The notes: generated from the letters alone by a model not told the origin. 64,000 nt of DNA from Pseudomonas pohangensis (GCF_900105995.1 NZ_LT629785.1:2170001-2234000); one strand, 5' to 3'. Shown: positions 42,910-52,880, numbered from the stretch's first letter. Program-made: numbers and translations.

Positions 42910-43437
42910 ATGACGACGATTCGAGAATTCAACCAAGCTGACTGGCCGCAGGTCTGGCAGATCCTCGAGCCGGTATTTCGCGCCGGGGATACCTACAGCT
43001 TCCCGCCCGACATCAGCGAACAGGAGGCCTTCAGGGCCTGGGTCGAACTGCCGGCTGCCACCTTCGTCGCCGCAGATGAACAGGGGCAACTGCTCGGCAG
43101 TTACTACCTGAAAGCCAACCAGCCCGGCCAGGGCGCCCATGTGTGCAACTGCGGCTATGTGGTTGGCGCGGCGGCACGCGGCAAGGGCATCGCGTCGGCC
43201 ATGTGCGAGCACTCGCAACAGGAAGCCATCCGCATGGGTTTCCGTGCCATGCAATATAACCTGGTGGTATCCACCAATAGCGGCGCCGTACGGCTCTGGC
43301 AAAAACACGGCTTTGCTATAGTCGGGACACTGCCGCAGGCCTTTTTGCATCCCTCTGCCGGCTATGTAGATGCCTTTGTCATGTACAAAAGTCTGGCGGT
43401 TCGCCCATCTGCAAACAGCACCGAGGATCAACCATGA
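42910..43437 (+). CDS. GNAT acetyltransferase
   Basis: A 175-residue GNAT protein. The central YVVGAAARGKGIASAMCEHSQQEAIRMG carries the acetyl-CoA-binding loop R-G-x-G-x-A near residues 87-93, and NSGAVRLWQKHGFAIVGTLPQAF is the usual C-terminal part. The substrate is unknown. The gene overlaps the next by 4 bases (ATGA). Confidence 0.88.
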   Translation: MTTIREFNQADWPQVWQILEPVFRAGDTYSFPPDISEQEAFRAWVELPAATFVAADEQGQLLGSYYLKANQPGQGAHVCNCGYVVGAAARGKGIASAMCEHSQQEAIRMGFRAMQYNLVVSTNSGAVRLWQKHGFAIVGTLPQAFLHPSAGYVDAFVMYKSLAVRPSANSTEDQP

Positions 43438-43766
43438 CTTCCGTCCGCCTACTGCTACTCACTGCCTTGCTGGCCAGCAGCGCATCTGCCGCCACCTTCG
43501 AGGCGGATAAACAGGCCACGCTGCAACGTCAGGCCGAACTCGACCAGGCCTGCGAGGCCGCACGCACAGCCAAGCTCGAGCCACTGCGCCAACAGCTATT
43601 CAACGAGTGCATGAGTTCGAAAAAAACCGCCAATAGCGAGCAGGACTGCAAGCGCCAATCGGCTGAATACAACGGTAACCGCTCCGGAGCCGCACCGATG
43701 TTTTACGACCTGCCCGCCTGCGTCACCGCCTTTGAGTTCAAGAAGGCCAATCCGGTCAACCAGTAA
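43434..43766 (+). CDS. Small exported protein, unknown function
   Basis: A 110-residue protein with a signal peptide (residues 1-19, cut after SASAA). The mature part is charged, with cysteines C39, C54, C62 and C96 suggesting two disulfides and with many Gln, Glu and Lys residues. It overlaps the GNAT gene and is probably co-transcribed with it. A hairpin (43779-43821) follows. Confidence 0.75.
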   Translation: MTSVRLLLLTALLASSASAATFEADKQATLQRQAELDQACEAARTAKLEPLRQQLFNECMSSKKTANSEQDCKRQSAEYNGNRSGAAPMFYDLPACVTAFEFKKANPVNQ

Positions 43767-43778
43767 TCCTGCAGCTGC

Positions 43779-43821
43779 TGAAGCAGGCAGGTGCTGACAG
43801 CAATTGTCCTTGCCTGCTTCA
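43779..43821 (+). terminator. Possible terminator hairpin
   Basis: TGAAGCAGGCA and TGCCTGCTTCA are 11-bp arms with a loop of about 20 bases after the exported-protein gene. There is no clear T-run, so termination is uncertain. Confidence 0.4.
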
Positions 43822-43895
43822 CGCTACTCCGGCAGGTAATCAGCGCCAGCCTGTGCCAGAATTCGCGCCCTTAATTCAACCCGGGAGCTGAGCGC

Positions 43896-45092
43896 GTGAC
43901 CTCCTACGACGTGATCATCATCGGCGGCGGCGCCTCCGGCCTGATGTGCGCCCTGCAGGCCGGGCAGCGCGGCCGGCGGGTACTGGTGCTGGACCGCAGC
44001 AACAAGGTCGGCAAGAAGATCCTCATGTCCGGCGGCGGTCGCTGCAACTTCATGAATCTGGACGTGACGCCGGACAACTTCCTTTCGGACAACCCGCACT
44101 TCAGCATTTCCGCGCTCAAGCGCTACACCCAGTGGGATTTTCTCGCGCTGGTGGACAAGCACGGCATTGCCTGGCACGAACGCAAGCATGGGCAGCTGTT
44201 CTGCAACGAGTCGGCGAAAGACATCCTCAACATGCTGCTGGCTGAATGCGCCGATGCCGGCGTGGAGATTCGCACCAGCTGCGAGATCACCGGCGTCAAG
44301 GCAACGGCCGATAGTGGCCAGCGCTTTCTGATCGACAGCAGTCTGGGGAAATTCACTGGCGAGTCGCTGGTGGTGGCTACCGGCGGGCTGTCGATTCCGA
44401 CCATGGGCGCCAGCGGTTTCGGTTACGACCTGGCCCGGCAGTTTGGCCACAGCGTGCTGCCGACCCGTGCCGGACTGGTGCCGTTCATGTTCAGTGACGG
44501 CTTCAAGGCGATATCAGAGCGGCTGTCCGGACTGGCTCATGAAGTGCTGATGGATAACCCGCGTGCCAGCTTCAGGGAAAACATCCTCTTCACCCATCGC
44601 GGTCTGTCCGGCCCTGCGGTGCTGCAGCTGTCCAATTACTGGCTGCCCGGCGAGCCGGTGACGGTGAACCTGTTTCCCGACGAGGACATGCAACACGGCT
44701 TGCTCGCACGCAAGAAAAGTCATCCGCGTTCACTGCTGCGCACCCTGCTGGCCGAACAGCTGGCGCGCAGTCTGGTCGATGAATTGCAGGCGCTGTTGTG
44801 GCCGGCCTATGCGGAAACACCGCTGGCCGAAATACCCGATGCGCAGTTGCTGCAGATTGCCGACGGGCTGCATGGCTGGGTGCTGCGCCCGTCAAGCACC
44901 GAGGGCTATCGTACTGCCGAGGTCACCCTGGGCGGCGTCAGTTGCGACGAGGTCTCGTCGAAAACCATGGAAAGCAAACGCCAGCCGGGGCTGTACTTCA
45001 TCGGCGAAGTGCTGGATGTCACCGGGCATCTGGGCGGCTTCAACTTCCAGTGGGCCTGGTCATCGGGGCACGCGGCCGGACTGGTGGTCTGA
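43896..45092 (+). CDS. BaiN/HI0933-family flavoprotein
   Basis: A 398-residue NAD(P)/FAD-dependent oxidoreductase. It begins MTSYDVIIIGGGASGLMCALQAGQRG, then LDRSNKVGKKILMSGGGRCNFMN, the family hallmark, and closes with YFIGEVLDVTGHLGGFNFQWAWSSGHAAG. The role in most bacteria is unknown. Start is GTG 43896, with GGGAGC about 9 bases upstream. The beta-lactamase gene follows after 43 bases on the same strand. Confidence 0.9.
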   Translation: MTSYDVIIIGGGASGLMCALQAGQRGRRVLVLDRSNKVGKKILMSGGGRCNFMNLDVTPDNFLSDNPHFSISALKRYTQWDFLALVDKHGIAWHERKHGQLFCNESAKDILNMLLAECADAGVEIRTSCEITGVKATADSGQRFLIDSSLGKFTGESLVVATGGLSIPTMGASGFGYDLARQFGHSVLPTRAGLVPFMFSDGFKAISERLSGLAHEVLMDNPRASFRENILFTHRGLSGPAVLQLSNYWLPGEPVTVNLFPDEDMQHGLLARKKSHPRSLLRTLLAEQLARSLVDELQALLWPAYAETPLAEIPDAQLLQIADGLHGWVLRPSSTEGYRTAEVTLGGVSCDEVSSKTMESKRQPGLYFIGEVLDVTGHLGGFNFQWAWSSGHAAGLVV

Positions 45093-45135
45093 GGGGCATG
45101 CTGCGCCAGCTGAATCGCATTGGAGAAACCCGGCC

Positions 45136-45909
45136 ATGTTGAAAAATCTGCTGCTTCTGGCGTTGTTCTTTGCCTTGCCGGCTATGGCCGAAGACCAGAC
45201 GCTTGCCGCGCTGCTGGCGCGCCAGCAGGTGCAGGGCAGCATGGTTATCGCTTCGCTGAAATCGGGCCAGACCTTCGTGCATGACGATGTCCGCGCCGGG
45301 CAGCGCTTCAGCGCGGCATCCACCTTCAAGATCCTCAACACGCTGATCGCCCTGCAGGAAGGCGTGGTTGCCGGCAAGGACAGTCCCTTCAAGTGGGATG
45401 GTCAGGTCCGTTCAGTGGCCAACTGGAATCAGGACCAGACGCTGGAAAGCGCCTTCCAGCGCTCCTGTGTCTGGTGTTACCAGCAACTGGCGGCGAAAGT
45501 CGGTGCGCAGAAGTACCGCGAGTATCTGCACGACATCGGTTTCGGCCAATTACAGGAACCGTTCAACACCACCACCTTCTGGCTGGACGGCTCCCTGCAA
45601 GTCAGTGCCAGGGAACAGGTGGCATTTCTCGGGCAACTTTACCAGCGCCGCCTGCCCTTCAGCCCGGCGGCCTATGACACCTTGCAGGCGATCATGCTGG
45701 TTGAGAAAACGGCCGACTACGCCCTGTATGCCAAGACCGGACTGGCCGCAGATTCGACAGCGAAAATCGGCTGGTATGTCGGCTACGTAGTCACGAGCGA
45801 CGATGTCTGGCTGTTTGCCACCAATCTGGACATCCATACCGACAGCCAGCTGCCGCTGCGGCTGTCGCTGACCCGCGCTGCCCTGCAGGCCAAGGGTGTG
45901 CTGCCATAA
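45136..45909 (+). CDS. Class D (OXA-type) beta-lactamase
   Basis: A 257-residue serine beta-lactamase, exported by an 18-residue signal peptide (MLKNLLLLALFFALPAMA). Active-site motifs are S62-T-F-K65, S110-C-V112 and K200-T-G202, with W149 nearby in FWL. The usual Y/F-G-N motif reads F136-G-Q138 here. A longer open frame runs upstream through the flavoprotein, but ATG 45136 has GGAG about 10 bases upstream and the signal peptide. It is a host-composition gene outside the integron, so it is likely intrinsic. Confidence 0.92.
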   Translation: MLKNLLLLALFFALPAMAEDQTLAALLARQQVQGSMVIASLKSGQTFVHDDVRAGQRFSAASTFKILNTLIALQEGVVAGKDSPFKWDGQVRSVANWNQDQTLESAFQRSCVWCYQQLAAKVGAQKYREYLHDIGFGQLQEPFNTTTFWLDGSLQVSAREQVAFLGQLYQRRLPFSPAAYDTLQAIMLVEKTADYALYAKTGLAADSTAKIGWYVGYVVTSDDVWLFATNLDIHTDSQLPLRLSLTRAALQAKGVLP

Positions 45910-45962
45910 AGGCGCAGGGCCTGTGCTGTGCAGGTCAGGACCGCCCACAAAAAACACGCGGC

Positions 45963-45993
45963 ATAAAAAAAGGGTCATCCGTAGATGACCCTT
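45963..45993 (-). terminator. Terminator of the tRNA cluster
   Basis: AAGGGTCATC and GATGACCCTT with a 4-base loop, followed on the minus strand by seven T residues, lie 26 bases after the last tRNA. Confidence 0.9.
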
Positions 45994-46021
45994 GAACCGG
46001 AAAACCCGGATTTGAAAATGG

Positions 46022-46094
46022 CGTCCCCTAGGGGACTCGAACCCCTGTTACCGCCGTGAAAGGGCGGTGTCCTAGGCCACTAGACGAAGGGGAC
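46022..46094 (-). tRNA. tRNA-Glu (TTC), copy 2
   Basis: A full cloverleaf with acceptor GTCCCCT/AGGGGAC, anticodon TTC in CCCTTTCACGG, and an encoded CCA at 46019-46021. It is identical to the other tRNA-Glu. Confidence 0.96.
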
Positions 46095-46145
46095 AAAACC
46101 TTCGAAAAACAAGGCCAGCTTTGCAGCTGGCCTGTTAGTGTTTGG

Positions 46146-46218
<73 letters not shown>

Positions 46219-46270
46219 GGATTTAATGTCTCCCGACCCGCATCACTATAGCACTGCGGTTTGCAACTGG

Positions 46271-46343
46271 CGTCCCCTAGGGGACTCGAACCCCTGTTAC
46301 CGCCGTGAAAGGGCGGTGTCCTAGGCCACTAGACGAAGGGGAC
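46271..46343 (-). tRNA. tRNA-Glu (TTC), copy 1
   Basis: Sequence identical to the copy at 46022-46094, with encoded CCA at 46268-46270. Confidence 0.96.
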
Positions 46344-46398
46344 ATAAACCTTCGTGCAATTCGCCTACCGCTTATATTGCGAATTGCTGGAAATTTGG

Positions 46399-46471
<73 letters not shown>

Positions 46472-46578
46472 GTCACTAAGACGGGGCGCATATTATTAGC
46501 CACCCCTGTGCCTGTCAACCTGATTTTCGCCACCTGCAGCCTTTCTTTCTGCAGCCAGAACAACTACTTAACCGGTGC

Positions 46579-48060
46579 TCAGGCGATGGCTGCGAGCAGC
46601 TTTTCCCACTCCTTGGTTTCCTTCTTGGACACGCCACCCAGCAGCTCTATGGCCTGACGCAGACGGAAGCGGGTCAGGTCCGGGCCAAGGATTTCCATGG
46701 CATCCAGTACCGATACCGAATTGGCATGCCCGGTTATGGCGGCGAACATCAACGGCATGGCATCGCGCAGCTTGAGCTCAAGATGCTCGACCACCGCCTG
46801 GATGCAGCCGGTAATCCGCTCCTTGTCCCACTGCCGCAGCGCTTCGAGCTTCCACAGAATCAGCTGCATGACCTGCCGCACCTGCTCGGCGGACAGTTTC
46901 TTGTGCGCGAACAGGCTGGCATCCGGCGATACGCCGCCCATGAAGAACATGCCGGCCAACGGCGCGATCTGGCTGAAGGTTTCCACCCGCCCCTGCACAT
47001 GCGGCGCTATCTGCATCAGGTACTGCGGGTTGAACGCCCACTTCTGCACCTCGGCAGCAAAACGTTCCACCGGCAACTCGCGCAGCCACTGGCCGTTGAG
47101 CCAGGAAAGTTTTTCCAGATCGAAGATCGGCCCGCCGAGGGAAACCCGCGACAGGTCGAAGTGCTCGATCATCTCGGCCAGGGAGAACTTCTCGCGCTCA
47201 TCCGGCATAGACCAGCCCATGCGCCCCAGATAGTTGAGCATGGCTTCGGGCAGATAGCCCATGCGCTCGTAAAAGGTCACCGAGGTCGGGTTCTTGCGCT
47301 TGGACAGCTTGCTCTTGTCCGGATTGCGCAGCAGCGGCATGTAGCACAGCGCCGGTTGCTCCCAGCCGAAGTATTCGTACAGCTTGATCAGCTTGGGTGC
47401 TGACGGTAGCCATTCTTCGCCGCGCAGCACATGGGTGATGCCCATCAGGTGATCGTCGACCACGTTGGCGAGGAAGTAAGTGGGCAGGCCATCGGCTTTC
47501 ATCAGCACCTGCATGTCCATGCGATCCCAGGGAATCTCGACGTTGCCGCGCAACATGTCCGGCACCGTGCAGATGCCTGTGTCCGGCACCTTCATGCGCA
47601 CCACATGGGACTCGCCAGCGGCTACCCGCTGCTGAGCCTGAGCCGGATCCAGCTGCATGCAGTGGCCGTCGTAGCGCGGAGTTTCCTTGTTGGCCATCTG
47701 CTGCGCGCGCACTGCATCGAGGCGCTCGGCCGAGCAGAAACACGGGAAGGCATGGCCCTTGTCGACCAGTTCCGCCGAGTATTTTTTGTAGATGTCGCCG
47801 CGCTCGCTCTGCCGGTACGGCCCGTGTGGCCCGCCGACATCCGGACCCTCGTCCCACTCGATGCCCAGCCAGCGCAGGGCATCGTAAATCTGCTGCTCGG
47901 ACTCGCGGGTCGAACGCAGCTGATCGGTATCCTCGATGCGCAGGATGAACTGGCCACCGTGCTGGCGGGCAAAACACAGGTTGAACAGCGCGATATAGGC
48001 AGTGCCTACATGGGGGTCACCGGTAGGTGACGGGGCAATACGCGTACGAACGGTAGTCAT
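46579..48060 (-). CDS. gltX: Glutamyl-tRNA synthetase
   Basis: A 493-residue class I synthetase that charges tRNA-Glu. The HIGH-type motif is PSPTGDPHVGTAYIALFN near residue 10 and the KMSKS-type motif is KLSKRKNPTS near 245. I start at ATG 48060 (MTTVRTRIAPSPTG) because the 10 upstream codons are not part of the family. Two tRNA-Ala/tRNA-Glu pairs follow on the same strand, so the enzyme gene and its tRNA may share a transcript. Confidence 0.96.
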   Translation of the reverse strand: MTTVRTRIAPSPTGDPHVGTAYIALFNLCFARQHGGQFILRIEDTDQLRSTRESEQQIYDALRWLGIEWDEGPDVGGPHGPYRQSERGDIYKKYSAELVDKGHAFPCFCSAERLDAVRAQQMANKETPRYDGHCMQLDPAQAQQRVAAGESHVVRMKVPDTGICTVPDMLRGNVEIPWDRMDMQVLMKADGLPTYFLANVVDDHLMGITHVLRGEEWLPSAPKLIKLYEYFGWEQPALCYMPLLRNPDKSKLSKRKNPTSVTFYERMGYLPEAMLNYLGRMGWSMPDEREKFSLAEMIEHFDLSRVSLGGPIFDLEKLSWLNGQWLRELPVERFAAEVQKWAFNPQYLMQIAPHVQGRVETFSQIAPLAGMFFMGGVSPDASLFAHKKLSAEQVRQVMQLILWKLEALRQWDKERITGCIQAVVEHLELKLRDAMPLMFAAITGHANSVSVLDAMEILGPDLTRFRLRQAIELLGGVSKKETKEWEKLLAAIA

Positions 48061-48117
48061 CGGGAATCTCGAAACGAAGGGAGCCGGCAAGGGGGCGAAT
48101 GGTAGCAGGCCGCCTAC

Positions 48118-49008
48118 TCAGGGCTCCAGCAGATCACGGCCGGTGGAAGGCAAACGCTGGATGACGAAATCCAGAAAGGCCCGGACTTTCATGGCCTGAA
48201 AGCGTCGCGACGGATATACCGCGTAGATTTCTCCGGCAGGCAAAACTGCTTCGGGCAACAACTCCACCAGCTGTCCACTCTCCACCGACTCACGGCAGAT
48301 CATGCTCGGCAATCCGGCAATACCCGCTCCGGCAATCGCCGCTTCACGGGCAAAGGTGATGTTGTTGCACGACAGGCAGCGATTGCACAGGCGCTGCTCG
48401 CCGACCACCGGCCAGTACCGCGGATTATCCTGGGGTAGCAGAATAGCCCTGTGCCCGACCAGATCGGCGGTAGTCGCGGGTTGTCCATGGCGGTCCAGAT
48501 AGTCCGGACTGGCATAAAAGCGCCGCGGACTTTCGAACAGCTTGCGTGCAATCAGCGTGGAGTCCTGGGGCTGGCCGACCGTGATGGCGATGTCCACGCC
48601 CTCCTCGACCGGGTCGACGCTGCGCGAAGTGATTTCCACCTCGGCGCTGATCTGCGGAAACTCGCGCAGGAACGCACCGACGGCCTGACCGAGAAACAAC
48701 TGCCCGAATTCGATCGGCGCGGTAATCCGCAGCAAACCGGAAGGCGCCTGCTGCAATTGCATCACCGCCTGCTCGGCTTCGGCAAAGTCGAGCATGATCT
48801 GCCGGCAGCGCTCGTAATAGGCCTGACCAACCTCGGTCAGGCGCAATTTGCGCGTGGTGCGATTGAGCAGACGGACGCCCAGCCGCTCCTCCAGCAAGGC
48901 AATTCGCCGACTGACCGTGGACTTCTGCATGCCCAGACTATTGGCCGCCTGGGTAAAACTGTGCAGCTCGACCACACGGGTAAAGACCTGTGCATCATCC
49001 AGACTCAT
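48118..49008 (-). CDS. LysR-family transcriptional regulator
   Basis: A 296-residue LysR regulator. The winged helix is at residues 18-45 (SFTQAANSLGMQKSTVSRRIALLEERLG), and the C-terminal effector domain has the usual IEFGQLFLGQAVGAFLREFP and DIAITVGQPQDS patches. It is divergent from the efflux pair that starts at 49113, with 104 bp between, so it probably controls it. The effector is unknown. Confidence 0.92.
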   Translation of the reverse strand: MSLDDAQVFTRVVELHSFTQAANSLGMQKSTVSRRIALLEERLGVRLLNRTTRKLRLTEVGQAYYERCRQIMLDFAEAEQAVMQLQQAPSGLLRITAPIEFGQLFLGQAVGAFLREFPQISAEVEITSRSVDPVEEGVDIAITVGQPQDSTLIARKLFESPRRFYASPDYLDRHGQPATTADLVGHRAILLPQDNPRYWPVVGEQRLCNRCLSCNNITFAREAAIAGAGIAGLPSMICRESVESGQLVELLPEAVLPAGEIYAVYPSRRFQAMKVRAFLDFVIQRLPSTGRDLLEP

Positions 49009-49112
49009 GATTGTTCCTCATAGGCAACAAAGCATGTGAATTCTAGCCTCTATATCCTTCAGGGGAACACTGTTAAATTGCCCGATTACATTGTCATGAC
49101 TCCGAGCACCCC

Positions 49113-50147
49113 ATGCCTGCCCAACTGAAAAATCGCATGCTCAAATTTGTGTTACTGCTTGGTCTGGTTGCTGCGGGTTTCTTCATCCACTGGCTTTTGA
49201 TCGGTCGCTTCCATGAATCCACCGACAATGCCTACGTGCAGGCTGAAATCACGCGGATCTCCAGCCAGCTTGGCGCACGGGTCGCCGAAGTTCTGGTGGA
49301 AGACAATCAGCAGGTAGCACAAGGCGACCCGCTGGTTCGCCTGGAAAATGATGATTTTAAACTGGCGCTGGACCGCGCCAAAGCGGCACTGGCCACCCGC
49401 GAGGCGGAACTCAGTCAGGCCCGCAGCAAACTCAAGCAGCAGTCCAGCCTGATCGCCGCAAGCAAGGCCGATGTCAGCGCCACCCAGGCCACCCTGGGCC
49501 GCACGCAGATGGATCTGAACCGGGCACAAGCCTTGCGCAAGCCCGGGTATGTCTCCGAGGAACGGGTAACCACCCTCGCCGCCGACAGCCGTGTGGCCAG
49601 CTCGCGGGTCTCCAAGGCCGAAGCCGACCTGCAGGCGCAACGTCTGCAGGTGGATACCCTGCAGGCTGAAATCAAGCGCCTCGAGGCCCAGGTCGATACG
49701 GCCAAAACCGATATCGCCCAGGCTGAACTCAATCTGAGCCGTACGGAAATCCGCGCACCGGTCAGCGGCATGGTTGGCCAGCGGACTGTCCGTGCCGGGC
49801 AGATCGTGCAGCCCGGCGCCTTCCTGCTGGCAGTGGTGCCGGAAGACAGCATCTGGGTGCAGGCCAATTTCAAGGAAACCCAGATCGGCCGCATGCAACC
49901 CGGGCTGAAGGCCGAACTGAAGTTCGACAGCTTTCCCGACACACCGGTTGAAGGCACAGTGCAAAGCCTGTTTGCGGCTTCCGGGGCGCAATTCAGTCTG
50001 TTGCCACCAGACAATGCCACCGGCAACTTCACCAAGGTGGTGCAACGTATTCCCGTCAAGCTGACCCTGGCTGCCGACAACCCGCTGCAGGGCAAAATCC
50101 GCCCCGGCATGTCGGTCGAGGTCTCGGTAGACCTCAGGACAGAGTGA
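49113..50147 (+). CDS. HlyD/EmrA-type membrane fusion protein
   Basis: A 344-residue periplasmic adaptor. One N-terminal membrane helix (residues 9-30) is followed by the barrel-sandwich segment NAYVQAEITRISSQLGARV, a long coiled-coil hairpin at about 85-205, and then APVSGMVGQRTVRAGQIVQPG. It joins an inner-membrane MFS pump to an outer-membrane channel. The pump gene begins 1 base after the stop. Confidence 0.93.
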   Translation: MPAQLKNRMLKFVLLLGLVAAGFFIHWLLIGRFHESTDNAYVQAEITRISSQLGARVAEVLVEDNQQVAQGDPLVRLENDDFKLALDRAKAALATREAELSQARSKLKQQSSLIAASKADVSATQATLGRTQMDLNRAQALRKPGYVSEERVTTLAADSRVASSRVSKAEADLQAQRLQVDTLQAEIKRLEAQVDTAKTDIAQAELNLSRTEIRAPVSGMVGQRTVRAGQIVQPGAFLLAVVPEDSIWVQANFKETQIGRMQPGLKAELKFDSFPDTPVEGTVQSLFAASGAQFSLLPPDNATGNFTKVVQRIPVKLTLAADNPLQGKIRPGMSVEVSVDLRTE

Positions 50148-50148
50148 C

Positions 50149-51699
50149 ATGTCCGAAAAGGGGATGTTCCAGGCCACCGAGGATCCGACCCCGCGTGACT
50201 GGATAGCGCTTTACTGCGCCATGCTCGGCGCCTTCATGGCAATGCTGGACATCCAGATCACCAATGCCTCACTGAAGGAAATCCAGGGTGCCCTGTCCGC
50301 CACCCTTGAAGAAGGCTCGTGGATTTCCACCTCCTATCTGGTGGCCGAAATCATCATGATTCCGCTCACCGGCTGGCTGATCAATCTGCTCGGTCTGCGC
50401 CGTCTGGCACTGTGGGTCACCAGCGGCTTCCTGATTTCCTCGCTGCTCTGCTCCATGGCCTGGAGCCTGAACAGCATGATCGTGTTTCGCGCCATGCAGG
50501 GTTTCACCGGCGGCGCACTGATCCCCATGGCCTTCACCCTGTCGATCCTCAAAGTGCCGGCGCACATGCGTTCGAAAACCATGGCCATGTTCGCCCTGAC
50601 CGCCACCTTCGCGCCCGCCATCGGCCCGACCCTGGGCGGCTGGCTGACGGAAAACTGGGGCTGGGAATACATCTTCTATATCAATATTCCGCCGGGCCTG
50701 ATCATGCTCGCCGGCCTGATGTACAGCATCGACAAGGTGCCGCCGACCTGGAGTCTGCTCAAGCAGACCGACTATGCCGGGATTGTCTGTCTGGCCATCG
50801 GCCTGGGTTGCCTGCAGGTGTTTCTGGAAGAGGGTTATCGCAAGGACTGGCTGGAATCGGACTTCATCATCATCCTGGGCGTGATCTCCTTCATCAGCCT
50901 GGGCACCTTTGTGATTCGGCAGTTTTCGCTGGAGCATCCGCTGATCAACCTGCGCATCCTCGGCGATCGCAACTTCGGCCTGGGCAGCATCATCAGCTTC
51001 ATGACCGGCATCGCCATCTATGGCACGGTGTTCCTGGTGCCGATCTACCTGTCGCAGATACACAACTACAACCCGATCGAGATCGGCAGCGTGATGATGT
51101 GGACCGGCCTGCCCCAGTTGCTGGTTATTCCGCTGATCCCGACCATAGTGAAATACGTGGCACCGCGGGTGATGTGCGCCTTTGGCCTGGGTCTAATTGC
51201 CCTTTCCTGTGTGGCCAATTCCTTCCTCAGTCCGGACTTTGCCGGCGAACAGCTAACCCATACGCTGGTCATCCGCTCCATCGGCCAGCCCTTCGTGATG
51301 GTTACCAGCTCGCTGATTGCCATGTGCTATCTGTTGCCCAGGGACGCCTCGTCGGCCTCCGGGCTGTACAACCTGCTGCGTAATCTGGGTGGCGCGATCG
51401 GCATCGCCCTGCTCACCACCCTGCTGGATAATCGCAGCAAGACCTATTTCGACTATCTGCGCGAAGCGATAGTACCGAGCAACCCCCAGGTCGCCGAGCG
51501 GCTGGCCCTGCTCACCGACAAGCTCGGCAACCAGAACGCGGCGCTCGGCAAGCTCAGTGAAACTGTCCACCAGCAGGCACAGATCATGGCCTACAACGAT
51601 GCCTTCATGGCGGTAGGCATTGCCCTGTTCATTGCGCTGCTGGCGGCGCTACTGACCAAGCCGCTTCCGGCTGGCGCCACTGCCGCACCTGGACACTGA
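50149..51699 (+). CDS. DHA2-family MFS efflux pump, EmrB/QacA-type
   Basis: A 516-residue inner-membrane drug:proton antiporter with 14 predicted helices. The N-terminal ALYCAMLGAFMAMLDIQITNASLKEIQGALS and the motif GFLISSLLCSMAWSLNSMIVFRAMQGFTGGALIPMAFTLS are typical of EmrB (quoted by residues 1-20 of each; start near 25 and 98). It pairs with the upstream HlyD protein. No outer-membrane channel gene is adjacent, so it probably uses a TolC-like protein from elsewhere. Confidence 0.93.
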   Translation: MSEKGMFQATEDPTPRDWIALYCAMLGAFMAMLDIQITNASLKEIQGALSATLEEGSWISTSYLVAEIIMIPLTGWLINLLGLRRLALWVTSGFLISSLLCSMAWSLNSMIVFRAMQGFTGGALIPMAFTLSILKVPAHMRSKTMAMFALTATFAPAIGPTLGGWLTENWGWEYIFYINIPPGLIMLAGLMYSIDKVPPTWSLLKQTDYAGIVCLAIGLGCLQVFLEEGYRKDWLESDFIIILGVISFISLGTFVIRQFSLEHPLINLRILGDRNFGLGSIISFMTGIAIYGTVFLVPIYLSQIHNYNPIEIGSVMMWTGLPQLLVIPLIPTIVKYVAPRVMCAFGLGLIALSCVANSFLSPDFAGEQLTHTLVIRSIGQPFVMVTSSLIAMCYLLPRDASSASGLYNLLRNLGGAIGIALLTTLLDNRSKTYFDYLREAIVPSNPQVAERLALLTDKLGNQNAALGKLSETVHQQAQIMAYNDAFMAVGIALFIALLAALLTKPLPAGATAAPGH

Positions 51700-51827
51700 A
51701 GCCGGCCATACCGAGCCTGTGCGCAGGCTCTGGCTGGACGATACGGCAATGATGCAAACTGGACTCCGGTGACCGCTGGCTCGCGATTACTTCGTGCTGC
51801 TAGCGGACTGAACCGGGGAGGTTTGCC

Positions 51828-52880
51828 ATGAGTGTTTTGCTGATCTACGGTGCCAACGGCTACACCGGTCGACAGATAGCTGCCGCTGCCCTTGCACGCG
51901 GGCTGCAGCCCATCGTTGCCGGGCGGAATCCTGCCCAGATTGCGGCCATAGGCCGGCAACTGGATCTGCCGCAGCGCAGCTTCGATCTGCATGATCCGCA
52001 GGCAGTCAGGCAAGGCCTGGCGGGTGTGAGCGTGGTGCTGCATTGCGCCGGACCCTTCTCGGCCACCGCGCAGCCGATGCTCGATGGCTGTATTGCCGCA
52101 GGCGCACACTACCTGGACATCACCGGCGAGTATCAGGTGATGGACGCTATCGCCGCACGCAATGCCGAACTGCAACAAGCCGGCATCATGGCCATGTCGG
52201 GTACCGGGATGGATGTGGTGCCCAGCGATTGCCTCGCCGCACACATGCAGCGACGGCTGCCCGATGCCACCAGTCTGGAGCTTTATATCCGCGCACTGGA
52301 ACGACTCTCCCCCGGTACCGCCAGCACCTTTGTCGAGAACATGGGCCTGCCCAATCTGGTACGCGAGAACGGCGTACTGGTCGAACGACCCGCCGGCGCC
52401 GACCGTCGGCTGGTGGACTTCCAGGGCAAGCGCGTCAAGCTCGTCGGTCTGCCCTGGGGCGACATTTCCTCGGCCTGGCACACCACCGGCATTCCCGACA
52501 TTGCGGTATACATGAGCCTGATGCCCGGTGCGGCACCGATGATGCGGCTGGGTGGTTTTTTCCCGGGCATGTTGCAACGCCCCGGGGTGCAGAGGTTCTT
52601 CATGGCGCAGGCGCGGCGCTGGATCAGCGGGCCCAGTGCGGCCTATCAGAGCGGCCAGACCGCCGAGTTCATTGCCGTTGCCAGCAATGCCCGGGGCCAG
52701 CAATGCCGCACTTACCTGCAGGTCAAGGAAGGCTATGCCTTCACCGTCGACTCGGCTGTTGAAATTGCCATGCGTGTGCTGGCTGGCAAACTGCAGCCAG
52801 GCTTCCGGACACCGGGGGGTCTTTTTGGCCCGGACTTCGTGCTGGAGCTTCAGGGATCGCGGCGCATTGATCTGGATTGA
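51828..52880 (+). CDS. Saccharopine dehydrogenase-like NADP-binding protein
   Basis: A 350-residue protein with an N-terminal Rossmann fold (LIYGANGYTGRQIAAAALARG) of the saccharopine dehydrogenase / trans-acting enoyl reductase group. The middle has HCAGPFSATAQPMLDGCIAAGAHYLDITGEY, as seen in those proteins. The substrate is unknown. It stands alone, with GGGGAGG 7 bases before ATG 51828. A second, distant relative lies at 59744. Confidence 0.87.
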   Translation: MSVLLIYGANGYTGRQIAAAALARGLQPIVAGRNPAQIAAIGRQLDLPQRSFDLHDPQAVRQGLAGVSVVLHCAGPFSATAQPMLDGCIAAGAHYLDITGEYQVMDAIAARNAELQQAGIMAMSGTGMDVVPSDCLAAHMQRRLPDATSLELYIRALERLSPGTASTFVENMGLPNLVRENGVLVERPAGADRRLVDFQGKRVKLVGLPWGDISSAWHTTGIPDIAVYMSLMPGAAPMMRLGGFFPGMLQRPGVQRFFMAQARRWISGPSAAYQSGQTAEFIAVASNARGQQCRTYLQVKEGYAFTVDSAVEIAMRVLAGKLQPGFRTPGGLFGPDFVLELQGSRRIDLD

